NCBI GenBank assembly: GCA_900769875.1
Contig: CAAGII010000180.1
Location: forward strand, 1-5,558
DNA: 5,558 nt
From: Clostridia bacterium
GTDB taxonomy: Bacteria; Bacillota; Clostridia; Christensenellales; Aristaeellaceae
Direction of reading: 5' to 3'
Of the stretch, positions 5,246 through 5,558 are shown piece by piece. Every line of letters starts with the position of its first letter. Within the stretch, counting starts at the first letter, position 1. Position numbers and translations under genes: made by a program. The notes under the pieces are model-generated. The model did no database searches and was not told where the DNA came from. It saw nothing but the letters and a program-made list of their open reading frames with translations.

Positions 5246-5558
5246 ATGGGACGTTATTTTGGCACCGATGGCTTCCGGGGCGAAGCCAACTGCAACCTGA
5301 CTGCCGATCATGCCTACCGCGTCGGCCGTTTCCTCGGCTGGTATTACAGCGAGCTCAAAAAGCGCGCCGGGATGCGTGACGCCGCGCGCGTGGTCATCGG
5401 CAAGGACACGAGACGTTCCAGCTACATGTTCGAGTATGCGCTGGTTGCCGGTCTCACGGCGTCCGGCGCGAACGCATACATGCTGCATGTGACCACCACG
5501 CCGTCTGTCGCCTATGTCACCAACATGGACGATTTTGACTGCGGCATCATGATCTCCG
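5246..5558 (+). CDS. glmM: Phosphoglucosamine mutase, N-terminal part (3' end beyond window)
   Basis: GlmM converts glucosamine-6-phosphate to glucosamine-1-phosphate, a step toward UDP-N-acetylglucosamine and so peptidoglycan. The 104 visible codons translate to MGRYFGTDGFRGEAN at 1-15, the family's N-terminal signature, then VVIGKDTRRSS at 49-59, VTTTPSVAYVT at 82-92 and FDCGIMIS at 97-104. The window ends inside the active-site motif, which is normally ISASHNP; the catalytic serine would be about residue 106, just outside. Full proteins are about 450 residues. I chose the ATG at 5246 because AAGGAG lies 6 bases upstream and it gives the conserved first residues. An in-frame ATG at 5231 would add MKESI but has the ribosome site inside its own coding sequence. 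The GTDGFRG start separates it from most hexose phosphomutases, so the call is strong even though the gene is partial. Confidence 0.95.
   Translation, partial: MGRYFGTDGFRGEANCNLTADHAYRVGRFLGWYYSELKKRAGMRDAARVVIGKDTRRSSYMFEYALVAGLTASGANAYMLHVTTTPSVAYVTNMDDFDCGIMIS

Overview
The window reads as a stretch of chromosome from a GC-rich, low-copy region of a Bacillota (Firmicutes) bacterium, most likely an uncultured or gut Clostridia-type lineage. The inference rests on several things: strong AGGAGG-type ribosome binding sites, at least one clear TTG start, a perfect sigma-A promoter, a ComEA-type helix-hairpin-helix protein, a Bacillus-length DnaX, a VanZ-family membrane protein, and a GlmM that begins MGRYFGTDGFRGEAN. 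Nothing in the window names a genus. All genes are on the + strand and packed almost end to end. I see no mobile element, tRNA, rRNA or CRISPR array.

Region 1 (1-3573) looks like one transcriptional unit that starts before the window: the end of a ComEA-like DNA-binding protein, then dnaX (DNA polymerase III gamma/tau), a GNAT acetyltransferase of the PF12746 type, and a family 2 glycosyltransferase. The last three are joined by ATGA overlaps, so translation is probably coupled. The glycosyltransferase ribosome binding site also lies in a predicted RNA stem that would be opened by ribosomes finishing the acetyltransferase. dnaX is not followed by ybaB/ebfC and recR, its most common neighbours in Bacillota.

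Region 2 (3570-5178) begins with a perfect TTGACA-17-TATAAT promoter whose -35 box contains the stop codon of the glycosyltransferase. It drives gpsA (glycerol-3-phosphate dehydrogenase, TTG start), and a VanZ-family membrane protein follows with a TTGA overlap.

Region 3 (5179-5558) is a short leader with a small hairpin, a possible weak promoter and a perfect 14-bp palindrome. The first 104 codons of glmM (phosphoglucosamine mutase) follow; the gene runs off the window just before its catalytic serine.

The recognisable theme downstream of the promoter is envelope precursor supply: GpsA makes glycerol-3-phosphate for phospholipids, GlmM makes glucosamine-1-phosphate for peptidoglycan, and VanZ-like and GT2 proteins are envelope-associated families. 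The genes themselves are ordinary housekeeping or accessory families. I found no convincing new biological system. The more interesting signals are in the junctions and leaders.
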